A stretch of DNA of 64,000 nt, taken from contig NZ_FZOQ01000027.1 of assembly GCF_900188175.1 (NCBI RefSeq), positions 1 to 64,000 on the forward strand, read 5' to 3'. The DNA is from Pontibacter ummariensis (lineage in GTDB: Bacteria > Bacteroidota > Bacteroidia > Cytophagales > Hymenobacteraceae). Positions 1 through 9,195 of this stretch are shown piece by piece (within the stretch, counting starts at the first letter, position 1; the number at the start of each line of letters is the position of its first letter). The notes below the pieces were generated by a model that ran no database searches, was not told where the DNA came from, and saw only the letters and a program-made list of their open reading frames with translations. The translations under genes were made by a program, and so were the position numbers.

Positions 1-627
1 GTGGAAAAAGAAAACCTCCAACGCAAACGCATTGGAGGTCTCAAATTAAAAAGTAACTTCGTCTCAAACCCGTCAACTTATTTCAGGACGAGACATTCTA
101 TTTTTTATATCAACTTTAGAAGACAACATAGTAAAGAGTAGACGTACATACACAGTAGCTTGACAGTACTTTATCTCTGTTGCGGCTATAGCCCCAAAGT
201 AACATAAGAGTTCAAACAATCGGGAGGAGAAAGGGAACCTAGCTTCCGCTCAATAACCGAATGAAGTGAACATCTTCCTTAAGCAAGGCCCTCAAATTAC
301 CTCTTCCAGTTTTTAGGCCTATCCAATAGCAGTGTATTAGCAACCAAGTTTCATCCTCAGATGTCGCAGCCTTAGCCTGATAGCGCACAAAGCTTACTGA
401 GGATGGAAAACATGTCATACCTTCAAAACAGAAGGTTTGAAGGTTTGACTTTGGAGGTAACATTTACAAACCCGTCCCAGCATCAGGCAAACAGAAGGCG
501 CTCCCTAAGTTTAGGAGGGAAAGTACTGAATCGAGCTAGCAGCTGACTTCGCTTCGCTACACGAAGCTTTACTCTCGCCGGCTCCTTTCCCAGCTTTGAC
601 TGCTTCAATAACCTTTAACCTGCTCCA
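1..627. other. Gap without a supported gene
   Basis: Apart from a terminator at 15-38 I see no gene here. The only reading frame of note (239-463, minus strand, 74 codons) has a low-complexity, cysteine-containing translation, no recognisable domain and no promoter or ribosome-binding site. A short GCTTCG/CGAAGC hairpin at 551-567 is too small to interpret. No tRNA-like cloverleaf or T-loop sequence was noticed. Confidence 0.6.
5..38 (-). terminator. Rho-independent terminator, minus strand
   Basis: CCTCCAA (15-21) pairs with TTGGAGG (32-38) around a 10-nt loop. On the minus strand the stem is followed by a T-rich tract (complement of 5-14). It would end leftward transcription coming from rluD or from the unannotated gap. 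Confidence 0.65.
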
Positions 628-1674
628 CTAGCCCTCATAGATTTTCCACTTATCTAACACAGCTTGGAAGTCCTCCGGTAGCTCTGAATTGAATTGCAGT
701 AGCTCTTTGGTAGTGGGATGAACAAAGCCAAGCGATTTCGCATGCAGGGCCTGCCTCGGCATCAGTTTAAAGGCGTTCTCTACAAAAGCCTTGTACGTTC
801 CGTTTGGGGCACCACACAAAATTTTGTCGCCACCGTAAGTAGCATCAGAGAAGAGCGGATGGCCTATATGCTTCATGTGCGCCCGTATCTGGTGCGTACG
901 GCCTGTCTCAAGGTTGCATTGCACCAAAGAAACGTACTTAAAGCTTTGTAGTACCTTATAATGCGTTACGGCATGTTTCCCATAGTCGCCGGCAGGATAC
1001 ACAGCCATCACCTTTCTGTCTTTTACACTCCTTCCCACATGCCCTGCAATGGTACCGCTCTCCTCCTTAGGAACTCCCCATACCAAGGCATAGTAAGTCC
1101 GCTCTATGCTATGATCGAAGAACTGCTTTGCTAAAAAGGCCATACTATATTCTGTTTTAGCAATAACCAACAGCCCGGAAGTATCCTTGTCTATCCGGTG
1201 CACAAGTCCTGGCCTCCCCTCTCCGTTACGGGTAGTAGGCAGGTTCTGTAAGTAATATGTGAGAGCATTTACTAAAGTACCGTTCCAGTTATTATAAGCA
1301 GGATGCACCACCATCCCGGCCGGCTTATTTACTAACAACAGTTCCTCATCCTCATACACGATGTCCAGCGGGATGTTCTCTGGCACAATGTCTGTTTCGC
1401 GAGGTGGCTCTGCCAGCGTTACAGTAATAACGTCTTTCGGCTTTACCTTATAACTTACCTTTACCGGCTTCTGGTTTACCTGTACCGACTCTGACCGTAT
1501 GGCTCCCTGCAACTTATTGCGTGTTACGTTAGGTAGGCGGTCCATCAGGAACTTATCCAGGCGCAGCAGCGCCTGGCCCCCATCCACTACTATACGGTAG
1601 TGCTCGTATAACTCGTCCGAATCCTCTGTACTATTGTCTGTCTCTATATAATCTACCACGTTATTCAGGTACAA
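628..1674 (-). CDS. rluD: RluA/RluD-family rRNA pseudouridine synthase
   Basis: Converts specific uridines of 23S rRNA to pseudouridine. An S4-type RNA-binding segment spans about residues 38-85. The RluA catalytic signature follows, HRIDKDTSGLLV at about 159-170, with the nucleophilic aspartate at D162. Length (348 aa) is normal for the family. The start is uncertain: the frame opens with TTG at 1674, and a GTG at 1659 is an equally reasonable start, because the first 20 residues are an acidic, poorly conserved leader. A terminator separates it from the upstream ompH genes, so it is probably transcribed alone. RluD rather than RluA/RluC is inferred from the S4 domain and length; the exact target uridines are not readable from sequence. 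Confidence 0.9.
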   Translation of the reverse strand: MYLNNVVDYIETDNSTEDSDELYEHYRIVVDGGQALLRLDKFLMDRLPNVTRNKLQGAIRSESVQVNQKPVKVSYKVKPKDVITVTLAEPPRETDIVPENIPLDIVYEDEELLLVNKPAGMVVHPAYNNWNGTLVNALTYYLQNLPTTRNGEGRPGLVHRIDKDTSGLLVIAKTEYSMAFLAKQFFDHSIERTYYALVWGVPKEESGTIAGHVGRSVKDRKVMAVYPAGDYGKHAVTHYKVLQSFKYVSLVQCNLETGRTHQIRAHMKHIGHPLFSDATYGGDKILCGAPNGTYKAFVENAFKLMPRQALHAKSLGFVHPTTKELLQFNSELPEDFQAVLDKWKIYEG

Positions 1675-1681
1675 AATAGGG

Positions 1682-1719
1682 TAAAAAAAAGAAAGCCGAA
1701 GTTAGACACATCGGCTTTC
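1682..1719 (-). terminator. Terminator of the bamA-ompH operon
   Basis: A 9-bp perfect stem GAAAGCCGA/TCGGCTTTC (1691-1699 and 1711-1719) with an 11-nt loop is followed on the minus strand by a run of eight T (complement of 1683-1690). It ends the long envelope operon just before rluD. Confidence 0.85.
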
Positions 1720-1749
1720 TCAAACTATAGAAAGAAGTCTTTAGCTTGC

Positions 1750-2352
1750 TTAGTTTTTCTTTTTAGTGCTCTTAGAAGTTGCTGGAGCAGCAGCTGGCTT
1801 AGCGGCGGCAGGCTCTGGAGTCTGCTGTGCTTTTGCTGGGTCTACGCCTAGTTTCTTCAATACAAGTGGAGAGATATCGCCATCCTCAGGACCAGCAAGC
1901 AATGCTTGGTTGCTGATTACGTAAGTATATCCGCTCTCTTTTGCTACTTCTTTGATAGCTTTGTCGATTCTGGCGATCACAGGGTCTACAAGCGCTTTCT
2001 CTTTCTGCTGCAGAGAAGCCTGTGCATTACGCTGGAACTCCTGGATAGAGTTGTTCAGGTTCATCAACTCTTTCTCTTTATCCTCGCGCACTACTTTATC
2101 CATTGTAGCGGCGCCCTTCTCATATGCCTGCAGCTTGCTTTCGTACTCAGCATACTTCTGCTTTAAGCTGTTTTCCAGTTGCGCACTGTGTGTCTTCAGT
2201 TCAGACTCAATCTGCTTGCTTTCTGGCATCTGAAGAAGAATGTATTCAACGTTTGTATAACCAAACTTTGGCGCCTGGTCGTTGCTCTGAGCAAAAGATG
2301 CAAAGCTGATCAGTAAGAACGCTACTACTAATGTTTTGATTTTGTTCATCAT
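1750..2352 (-). CDS. OmpH/Skp-family periplasmic chaperone (second copy)
   Basis: Periplasmic holdase for unfolded outer-membrane proteins on their way to BamA, by family. An N-terminal signal peptide (hydrophobic residues 8-20 ending FAQS) is followed by the Skp/OmpH layout: a short beta segment (FGYTNVEYILLQMPE), a long Lys/Glu-rich coiled coil (about 45-130), and a closing strand (YTYVISNQALL). The tail after about residue 170 is Ala/Pro/Lys-rich and probably disordered. It starts 29 bp after the paralogue at 2382-3038, itself just downstream of bamA. The two copies differ strongly in sequence, so they are old duplicates, perhaps with different clients. ATG codons at 2352 and 2349 are both possible starts. 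Confidence 0.9.
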   Translation of the reverse strand: MMNKIKTLVVAFLLISFASFAQSNDQAPKFGYTNVEYILLQMPESKQIESELKTHSAQLENSLKQKYAEYESKLQAYEKGAATMDKVVREDKEKELMNLNNSIQEFQRNAQASLQQKEKALVDPVIARIDKAIKEVAKESGYTYVISNQALLAGPEDGDISPLVLKKLGVDPAKAQQTPEPAAAKPAAAPATSKSTKKKN

Positions 2353-2381
2353 TGGTTGGTTAATTAAAAATATTTGAAAGT

Positions 2382-3038
2382 TTAGTTGTTTGACTTCTTC
2401 TTTGTCCCTTTTGCAGGCGGAGCAGGAGTTGCCTCCTGTTGTTCCCCTACATCTATTTCAGGTAAGTTATTCGGATCATCTACTATGCCACTCGCCGGCT
2501 GACTGCCCGTTGTGTTCTGTCTGTCTGATACTAGCCCTAGTTCCTCCAGCACATACTCGGTATAATCATGTACTGGGTTGGTGTAAATTAGTAGCAGCTC
2601 ACCGGACTTATCAATCATGAAATCAACGCGTTTTGCTTTGGATACTTTCTCCACGGCCTCAAACACTTTGTCCTGTATTGGGCGCATTAACTCTTGCCTT
2701 CGCCTAAACATCATGCCCTCGTAGCCAAAGACCTTCCGCTGGTAGTCCCGCATCTCGGTTTCCTTTTTGGCTATTTCAGCCTGACGCTTTCGCTTCATTT
2801 CTTCTGTCAACAGCACCTCCTCGGCTTTGTAATCCTGCTTTAGCTGGTCTACCTGCTGCTGCTGTTGCTCTATCTCTTTTTGCCAGGCCTCTGCGTATTT
2901 ATCCATCTCCTGCTGCACCTTATTGTAATCGGGTATCTTGCTCAGGATAAAGTTTGAGTCAATATAGCCAATCTTCTGTGCTTGCGAAACAGACGCCAGT
3001 AAAAGCCCTGTTAAAAAGATGAACAAAAACTTCTTCAT
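2382..3038 (-). CDS. OmpH/Skp-family periplasmic chaperone (first copy)
   Basis: Skp-like chaperone for outer-membrane protein transport. A signal peptide (1-20, ending ASVSQAQ) is followed by KIGYIDSNFILSKIPDY, the usual OmpH opening. A charged, Gln-rich coiled coil covers about 40-120, then a returning strand with VDFMIDKSGELLLIY. The C-terminal 50 residues are acidic, then Pro/Lys-rich and probably flexible. It lies 15 bp after bamA and is certainly co-transcribed with it. Tandem ompH genes behind bamA are a common arrangement in Bacteroidota. Confidence 0.92.
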   Translation of the reverse strand: MKKFLFIFLTGLLLASVSQAQKIGYIDSNFILSKIPDYNKVQQEMDKYAEAWQKEIEQQQQQVDQLKQDYKAEEVLLTEEMKRKRQAEIAKKETEMRDYQRKVFGYEGMMFRRRQELMRPIQDKVFEAVEKVSKAKRVDFMIDKSGELLLIYTNPVHDYTEYVLEELGLVSDRQNTTGSQPASGIVDDPNNLPEIDVGEQQEATPAPPAKGTKKKSNN

Positions 3039-3053
3039 ACAAATTCCTTCTCT

Positions 3054-5555
3054 TTAGCGTATCTGCTGTCCGATAGTGAAGTGGAACATGCCTCGCTTGT
3101 CGTCTAAGCCTCCTGGCAGTGTATCCAACCTCCACGCATAGTCAAAGCCGAGTAGACCAAAGGCAGCCATAAATACTCTGGCACCCACACCCACTGAGCG
3201 ATAAAGCTTGAACGGGTTGTATTGGTCGTAAGACCCGAAATTGTTACCAGCCTCCAAAAACGCTAAACCATAAATAGTGGCCGCTGGGTTTGGGGAAATT
3301 AGCTGGCGCGCCTCAATCACAAACTTGTTGTAAGCGATACCTCCAGAGTTTAACAACGTTGCGTCTCTTGTATTCACCACCGTTTCATCATCATACCCTC
3401 TCAGGCCGATATACTCAGTACCCACCAGCTGGTTATTCCCCGCTAAACCGGAACCGCCTAACTTAAAGCGCTCGTACGGCCCAAGCGTGGCATCAGCGCT
3501 ATATGTGCCGAGGAAACCAAAGTGTGCCCGGGTATTCAATACCAAATTCCCTGCCAGATTTATGAAGTAAGAGGCATCGAACATCCATTTGTTGAATTCG
3601 ATGAATCGGCTCGCATCATAATTATCAGAAAGCAGCGAGTAAGGAGGTGTCAGGATAACGCTCATCGTGAACTGCGACCCTCTTCTAGGGAAAGTAGGGT
3701 TATCCACGCTTGAGCGGCCTAAGGTATTTGTTAACGATACACTGTTTGAGATACCATTCGGGAAGCCCCTCAGGTTAAGGTTCTGCACGTCATACCTGTT
3801 GAACGACAGGGAATGGTTCATGTAGAAGTAGTTATCTGGCCAGTTCAACCTTCGACCTAAACTCACAGCGGCACCGTCTACATTCAACCTGGAGGCACTT
3901 GCATCCTCGTCGGCTGCAAGAGAATACCTTCTAATCGTCTTGTACAAGCTTACAGTAAGGGAGTTCGGTTTACGGCCACCCAACCATGGTTCTGTGAAAG
4001 ACAGGGAATAAGACTGGTACAACCTGCCGTTTGCCTGCACGTTCAGCGAAAGCCTTTGGCCATCCCCGGTTGGGATAGGTCTCCACTCCGAAAGGTCAAA
4101 CATCTTACGGGTAGAGAAGTTATTCAGCGTTAAGCCAACCGTACCGACAGGGCCCAGTACACCACCCCAGCCACCAGAAAGGCTTATCTGGTCATTCGGC
4201 CGCTCTACCACGCTATAATTGATATCTACTGTACCCTCAGCAGGGTTTGGAATAGGGTTCAGGCCGATTGTTTCTGGGTCAAAATAGCCAAGGGCTGCCA
4301 GCTCATTCCGGGTTCTGATCAGGTCTTCGCGGCTGTACTTCTGTCCCGGAAGGGTACGGATCTCACGCAGGATCACGTGATCGCTTGTTTTGTCGTTCCC
4401 CGTGATGGTAATCTTATCAATCGTTGCCTGTGGTCCTTCCGTTACACGCAGCTCCAGGTCAATTGAATCACCTTCCACGCGTACTTCAACCGGATCAATG
4501 TTGAAGAACAGGTAACCGTCATTCTGGTAAAGCGCTGATACGTCGATACCGGTAGGGTTAAAGTTCAGGCGCTTCTCAAGCTCCTCCTGGTTATACACGT
4601 CTCCTTTCGCGATGCCAAGCACTCTGGACAGGTACTCGTCATCGTACAGGTAATTTCCTTTCCAGGTTATATCCCGGTAGTAATAGCGGTCTCCCTCATC
4701 TACGACAATCTGTATGCCCAACCGATCCTCTTCTGTCCGGAAAACAGAATCTGACACGATAGTTGCATCCCGGTAACCTTCCGAGCGGTAGAAGTTCAGC
4801 AGGGCTTCCTTGTCCTCCTCATACTTCTCACGGTTATACTTTGACGAGGTGAATATCTTGTAGAATTTTTTCTCTTTTGTGTTTTTCAGCTGCTTGCGCA
4901 GTCTTTTGTCAGGGAAAGCCTCATTACCCACGAACTCAATGTCGGAGATTTTTACTTTATCGCCTTTATCAACATGGATGTTCAATACCACGCTATTAGG
5001 TAGCACCGAGTCCGGGCGCTGCGTAATATTTACTTTGGCATTCAGGAAGCTCTTTTCGAGGTAGTAGTCCCGGATTACGTTACGGGTGCTGTTCAGGACG
5101 GCATCTGTCACGATTCGGCCGCGCTGCAAAGGCACTTTCTCCCGAAGGGCATCTGCCTGTGCTTTACTGATACCTGAAAACCGGTACTGCGACAAGCGAG
5201 GTCTTTCCTTCAGTTCAAAATTCAGGAAAATTTCATCCCCTTCAACTTTAGTTACGTATACTTCCACATCCCCCAGAATGCCCTGCTCCCAAAGCTTTTG
5301 AATAGCGCGGCTCAGGTCTTCGCCGGGTACTGTAATTTCATCCCCAACTGCCAGACCAGTAACAGAGAGGAGAGCCGTTGGCTCCAGAAATTTTGCTCCA
5401 CTTACCGTAATACCACCGATGCGGTACTGCTTTGGCTGAGAATAGTCAACAGGGGATGTTTGGGTAGGTCTGTCCAGAACCTGAGAAGAGGCTGTGCCTG
5501 CCATAAGCAGGAACACGAGCATCCAGATGCATCTTGTCATTAGTGTCTTTGTCAC
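3054..5555 (-). CDS. bamA: BamA, outer-membrane protein assembly factor
   Basis: Core Omp85 subunit that folds beta-barrel proteins into the outer membrane. After a signal peptide come tandem POTRA domains (about 40-445; repeated segments such as ISDIEFVGNEAFPDKRLRKQL and IDKITITGNDKTSDHVILREI). A C-terminal beta barrel (about 450-833) carries the conserved L/VRGY motif of loop 6 at LRGYDD (718-723). Length 833 aa is typical for the phylum. The frame begins with GTG at 5555, overlapping the uppS stop by 4 bp (GTGA); an ATG at 5540 gives an equally good signal peptide (MTRCIWMLVFLLMAGTASSQ). Position between uppS and two ompH genes strongly supports BamA rather than another Omp85 member. Confidence 0.95.
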   Translation of the reverse strand: MTKTLMTRCIWMLVFLLMAGTASSQVLDRPTQTSPVDYSQPKQYRIGGITVSGAKFLEPTALLSVTGLAVGDEITVPGEDLSRAIQKLWEQGILGDVEVYVTKVEGDEIFLNFELKERPRLSQYRFSGISKAQADALREKVPLQRGRIVTDAVLNSTRNVIRDYYLEKSFLNAKVNITQRPDSVLPNSVVLNIHVDKGDKVKISDIEFVGNEAFPDKRLRKQLKNTKEKKFYKIFTSSKYNREKYEEDKEALLNFYRSEGYRDATIVSDSVFRTEEDRLGIQIVVDEGDRYYYRDITWKGNYLYDDEYLSRVLGIAKGDVYNQEELEKRLNFNPTGIDVSALYQNDGYLFFNIDPVEVRVEGDSIDLELRVTEGPQATIDKITITGNDKTSDHVILREIRTLPGQKYSREDLIRTRNELAALGYFDPETIGLNPIPNPAEGTVDINYSVVERPNDQISLSGGWGGVLGPVGTVGLTLNNFSTRKMFDLSEWRPIPTGDGQRLSLNVQANGRLYQSYSLSFTEPWLGGRKPNSLTVSLYKTIRRYSLAADEDASASRLNVDGAAVSLGRRLNWPDNYFYMNHSLSFNRYDVQNLNLRGFPNGISNSVSLTNTLGRSSVDNPTFPRRGSQFTMSVILTPPYSLLSDNYDASRFIEFNKWMFDASYFINLAGNLVLNTRAHFGFLGTYSADATLGPYERFKLGGSGLAGNNQLVGTEYIGLRGYDDETVVNTRDATLLNSGGIAYNKFVIEARQLISPNPAATIYGLAFLEAGNNFGSYDQYNPFKLYRSVGVGARVFMAAFGLLGFDYAWRLDTLPGGLDDKRGMFHFTIGQQIR

Positions 5556-6295
5556 TTGATAATTTGTTCGCTTGTCTTTCCAAAGCGTCGCTCCCTCCGC
5601 TGGAAAGAAATAATTGCTTCGTACAGGTGCTCTCTCCTAAAATCGGGCCAAAGCAGCTCTGTAATGTATAGTTCGGTGTAAGCCAGTTGCCAAAGCAGGA
5701 AATTACTGATGCGCTGCTCACCACTTGTGCGGATAAGCAGTTCTGGGTCGGGCATACCGGAAGTAGAGAGCCGCTCTTCTAAAGTCCGCTCGGTTACTTC
5801 GTCTGCTTTAAGTTGTCCCTGCTCCACCTCAGCAGCTATTCTCTGCATCGCTTGAGTAAGATCCCAGCGGCCACTGTAACTTAAGGCAAGTACCAGCGTC
5901 ATGCGGGTGTTGCCCTTCGTAAGTTCTATGGCCTCCGTTAACTCCCGTTGGCAAGCTGCTGGCAAGCTAGCTGTGTTTCCAATAGTTTGCAGGCGAATAT
6001 TGTTCTTATTAAGCGTAGCAGTTTCTTTGCGAATAGTCGAGACCAAAAGGGTCATCAAAGCCGTTACCTCTGCCGCTGGCCGCGACCAGTTCTCGGTAGA
6101 AAAGGCATAAAGCGTCAGGTATTCTACCCCCAGTTCTGCCGCCCCTTCTACAGTATCCCGTACTGCTTTAATGGCATTCTGATGCCCCAATATTCGCAAG
6201 CCGCCTCTTTGCTTTGCCCAGCGTCCGTTACCGTCCATTATAACGGCTATGTGCTTGGGTAAATTGCCTAAGTCTACGTTCTCCTTCAGATTCAT
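5552..6295 (-). CDS. uppS: Isoprenyl transferase (undecaprenyl diphosphate synthase)
   Basis: Cis-prenyltransferase that condenses isopentenyl diphosphate onto farnesyl diphosphate to build the C55 lipid carrier for peptidoglycan and other envelope polymers; cytoplasmic, peripheral to the inner membrane. The family start HIAVIMDGNGRWAKQRG lies at about 15-31, with the Mg-binding aspartate at D21. The C-terminal SNFLLWQLAYTELYITELLWPDF block is also present. I chose the ATG at 6295 because the seven extra codons upstream are not part of the conserved fold. The stop overlaps the bamA start. Coupling of uppS with bamA is common in this phylum. Confidence 0.95.
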   Translation of the reverse strand: MNLKENVDLGNLPKHIAVIMDGNGRWAKQRGGLRILGHQNAIKAVRDTVEGAAELGVEYLTLYAFSTENWSRPAAEVTALMTLLVSTIRKETATLNKNNIRLQTIGNTASLPAACQRELTEAIELTKGNTRMTLVLALSYSGRWDLTQAMQRIAAEVEQGQLKADEVTERTLEERLSTSGMPDPELLIRTSGEQRISNFLLWQLAYTELYITELLWPDFRREHLYEAIISFQRRERRFGKTSEQIIK

Positions 6296-6354
6296 TAAAA
6301 CACAATTTCCCTGCAAGTTACAAAAAGCAAGATAAACTTGAGAAGGAATGCTGT

Positions 6355-7131
6355 TTAATCTAACAGACCAGGACGCTTCCGGTAGCTAGGAGGGCAGTTT
6401 GTACGGTAGAAAGTGTAGGAAAGACTGATGCCGTTGTAGTAGTACCAGTCCTTATCATAGGGGTTAGCCCATTTCTTCTCATCCTCTTCGGAGAGACGGT
6501 CTAACTGATCGGTGAAGAGTTTACGTGCCCCGAACTCCAAGCCCAGATTCCAGTGCTTGCTCAGGGCATACTTCACCCCCACCCCGAAAGGAACAGCAAC
6601 GGTAATTTTGGAGTTAAAAGCCTCGCTAAAGGGTGCAGTATCAGGGTCAACATACAGCCGCACATTATGAAGCACTCCAGCCACACCTACAAAAACATAA
6701 GGCGACACGCGGGGGCTTTGGCTCATATCGTAGTAATCCAGAAAGTTGTACTCCATGCCCCCTGACACTTCTAAGAGGGTAAGGCTTAGCCGCGCTAGCC
6801 GGTAGGCATGAAAAGGACGCTCTTCCGCGTAGGTCTCGTCCAGGAAGTTGTTTTCCTCCCCAACACGGCGGCTAACCATAACACCACCCCGCAAAGTAAC
6901 GGCATTAGACATATCACGACGATAGAACACTGTAAGGGCCGGCTGGTTGTTCAGGAACCTATAATTTGGGGAAAGTTCACCTTTATAGTTTGCCCCTCCT
7001 ATCCCGACGCCTAACTCAGAGGTTGTCACGGGGACTTTTACCTGTGCAAATGCAGAGTAGCTAAAAAAAGCACCCCCAATTTGCAGCATCGCACAAATAA
7101 GGAGTGCCTGTTTGAAAATATGTAATGTCAT
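6355..7131 (-). CDS. DUF6089-type outer-membrane beta-barrel protein (copy B)
   Basis: Signal peptide (about 1-29, ending SAFAQ), then an all-beta protein with alternating aromatic/hydrophobic strands and glycine-rich turns (LGVGIGGANYKGEL; FGVGVKYALSKHWNLGLEFGARKLFTDQLDRL). The last part is the DUF6089 signature, in which a barrel strand is followed by a short Trp/Tyr-rich end. Its paralogue follows at 7176-8171 (44 bp apart). Function is not established here. Location between nadK and uppS-bamA suggests an outer-membrane biogenesis or structural role. An 8-strand-like barrel is likely from the size. Confidence 0.8.
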   Translation of the reverse strand: MTLHIFKQALLICAMLQIGGAFFSYSAFAQVKVPVTTSELGVGIGGANYKGELSPNYRFLNNQPALTVFYRRDMSNAVTLRGGVMVSRRVGEENNFLDETYAEERPFHAYRLARLSLTLLEVSGGMEYNFLDYYDMSQSPRVSPYVFVGVAGVLHNVRLYVDPDTAPFSEAFNSKITVAVPFGVGVKYALSKHWNLGLEFGARKLFTDQLDRLSEEDEKKWANPYDKDWYYYNGISLSYTFYRTNCPPSYRKRPGLLD

Positions 7132-7175
7132 GAAAAGTAAAAGCGGTTCAATTAAACAACGATATGTTGTTCATT

Positions 7176-8171
7176 CTAGTATCTAAACTTTGCCCTTAAG
7201 AAGCCTGGCTGTATAATGTAGCTTATAGTTAAGCCCGTTGTAATATACCAATCATCGTCCGATTTGTTTCCTCGCCTTTGGTTGGCCGGTGTGCCATAAC
7301 TGGGCACAAGATGATAAGGTGTTCCGCTTGGGTCTTGTATGGTCTGGAACTCAGTTTCAGCGCTTCTGTCTGAAAGAATAGTTGCAGCTACAGGGTTTTC
7401 ACCTCCCCCATTCAAAATATCAGACTTCCAGGCAAAGCCGGCGCTACTGTCATCCAAATAGTCTGTAAAGGTTTTTCTCCAGGTTATCTCGAGGCTTAAG
7501 TCCCAGTACCTGTCAAGCTTGTAACGTGCGCCCAAGCCAAATGGGATTGCAATCTGTATGCGTTTATAGGGGTCCGGATAATCACCAGTTTTCGCATATT
7601 GCCCTTCAGTACCTAAAGGCTGCAGCTCGTACCATCCGGTTGGGATATCATTTTCGGCAGCTAACCCCTCTCTTAAGCCACTGATATAGTATGTTTTGGG
7701 GTTATGATGAAAGACAGCAACCCCTACGAAAGCAAAGGGCACAAAATCCGGGCGGCGGGCATAAGTCTCACTGTTTTCAAACAGGTCAATAACCACCCCC
7801 AGGCTTAATTCTTTCAAATCATTCCGAAAAGACAGGTTTCGTTTATAACGGCCAGCGTTCTCGGCTTCATTCAGTGAAGCGCTGAGAATGTCATCTCCCA
7901 TGATACGAATCCACTGTAAGCCCGTTCTAAAGGATATACGGGGGGCATAGCGGTAGGTATAATTTAGAGCCACGCTAGGGCGTGTCGACTTAACCCGGAA
8001 ACTTGTAAAGTCTGGTTCAGGCACAATGTCACCAAAATAATTTCCGGCCCCGAGCGTCAAACCCAAAGAACTGTACCGCTTACGTTGCGTGAACACCTGT
8101 GCTTCAGCATCGGTAGGCACCAACGCCAGCGTAAACATAGCTAGCAGTAGAAGGGTCCAAAATTTATACAT
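7176..8171 (-). CDS. DUF6089-type outer-membrane beta-barrel protein (copy A)
   Basis: Larger paralogue of the next gene downstream. Signal peptide about 1-24 (ending DAEAQ). Shared motifs with copy B are LGLTLGAGNYFGDI near the N-terminus, PFAFVGVAVFHHNP in the middle, and IAIPFGLGARYKLDRYWDLSLEITWRKTFTDYLDD near the end. An inserted segment (about 250-300) before the last strands holds Asn/Asp/Gly-rich loops. It ends in an aromatic residue (RAKFRY), as is usual for Bam substrates. Probably an outer-membrane barrel; ligand or partner unknown. A lone TAnnTTTG element at 8234-8241 could give the DUF6089-uppS-bamA part its own transcript. Confidence 0.8.
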   Translation of the reverse strand: MYKFWTLLLLAMFTLALVPTDAEAQVFTQRKRYSSLGLTLGAGNYFGDIVPEPDFTSFRVKSTRPSVALNYTYRYAPRISFRTGLQWIRIMGDDILSASLNEAENAGRYKRNLSFRNDLKELSLGVVIDLFENSETYARRPDFVPFAFVGVAVFHHNPKTYYISGLREGLAAENDIPTGWYELQPLGTEGQYAKTGDYPDPYKRIQIAIPFGLGARYKLDRYWDLSLEITWRKTFTDYLDDSSAGFAWKSDILNGGGENPVAATILSDRSAETEFQTIQDPSGTPYHLVPSYGTPANQRRGNKSDDDWYITTGLTISYIIQPGFLRAKFRY

Positions 8172-8233
8172 ACAGAAAGCTATCTAAGGAACACCATAGC
8201 AACTGGTTGCCCACTGCCTCAAGTAAACCAGAA

Positions 8234-8241
8234 CAAAATTA
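8234..8241 (-). promoter_or_regulatory. Candidate -7 element (TAATTTTG)
   Basis: Minus-strand TAATTTTG fits the Bacteroidota TAnnTTTG consensus 63 nt before the DUF6089 copy A start, in a 123-bp gap after nadK. No TTG lies 19 nt upstream, so support is partial. Confidence 0.35.
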
Positions 8242-8294
8242 GGAATTAAACACAATCTAATAAAAAAATATTAAAACCTAATAATACAAGAAAA

Positions 8295-9185
8295 TCAACT
8301 GCCCATCATGTTGTTTCGTTTATCTAAACCCCAGTTCAGCTTGCTGCGCAATGTTGAGAGAAAGTTCACATGATGAAGTTTAACCAGTCTTGCCACAAAG
8401 TCTTCCCTGCGAACGGCCAATTGCACATTCATATCCACTGGTTTAGACCGCGAGTCTAGAGAGGCGAGGTAACTGCTGCTGCGCCCTTCCACCTCAAAAG
8501 AAATGACACTTCTGTCTGACACAATCATGGGGCGCACGTTCAGGTTATGCGGGCATACGGGAGAAATGACAAAATTGTTGGTCTGCGGCAGTACTAAAGG
8601 GCCACCAGTACTAAGCGAGTAACCAGTAGAGCCTGTGGGTGTTGCCACTACGAGACCGTCTGCCCAATACGAATTCAAGTACTCTCCGTCAATATAAGTA
8701 TGCACAACGATCATGGCAGAGCTATCACGCTTCAGCAAGCTAAACTCGTTCAGTCCGAAGTTGATGCCATCGAAGACCTCTTGGTCAGAGTCCACTCTGA
8801 TCAAGGCGCGGTCGTCCAGGGTATAATGGCCTTTATCAAGGGCATCAAGGGCTACGTTGATGCTATCGTAGGGAATGGTGGCCAGAAAACCCAGTCTGCC
8901 AGTGTTAATCCCGAGAATAGGAATTTGTTGCTCTCCCACATAGGTTACAGTGTCTAGCAAAGTGCCATCGCCCCCTATGCTTAGCACCACGTCCACGTCC
9001 TCCAGCTTATCGCCCCGGGTAAAAGTTTGTATACCTGTAGGCAGGTTAAGCGTGTTCTTCAGGTACAACTGAAAGTGCTCTACCAGCAACACCTCTGCCT
9101 TTCGGCGCAATAACTCGTCGAAGAGCATCTGAATAAAAGGTGCTGTACTCTCATTAAAAGGTTTACCAAGTATAGCTATTCTCAT
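8295..9185 (-). CDS. nadK: NAD kinase
   Basis: Phosphorylates NAD to NADP with ATP or polyphosphate; cytoplasmic. Family hallmarks are LSIGGDGTLLDTV (GGDG at 71-74), NEFSLLKRD, and TPTGSTGYSLSTGGPL. The ATG at 9185 (MRIAILGKPF) is preferred to an in-frame ATG ten codons upstream, because that would overlap the preceding gene and MRIAI is the usual beginning of the fold. It sits 10 bp behind the Omp85-like gene in a minus-strand operon. Confidence 0.95.
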   Translation of the reverse strand: MRIAILGKPFNESTAPFIQMLFDELLRRKAEVLLVEHFQLYLKNTLNLPTGIQTFTRGDKLEDVDVVLSIGGDGTLLDTVTYVGEQQIPILGINTGRLGFLATIPYDSINVALDALDKGHYTLDDRALIRVDSDQEVFDGINFGLNEFSLLKRDSSAMIVVHTYIDGEYLNSYWADGLVVATPTGSTGYSLSTGGPLVLPQTNNFVISPVCPHNLNVRPMIVSDRSVISFEVEGRSSSYLASLDSRSKPVDMNVQLAVRREDFVARLVKLHHVNFLSTLRSKLNWGLDKRNNMMGS

Positions 9186-9195
9186 TGTAGTTCTG

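Noticed and set aside
239..463. 74-codon minus-strand frame in the first gap
   Set aside because: No family, no promoter or ribosome-binding site, composition not convincingly coding; too weak to call.
551..567. GCTTCG/CGAAGC hairpin in the first gap
   Set aside because: Six-bp stem without a T tract or conserved context.
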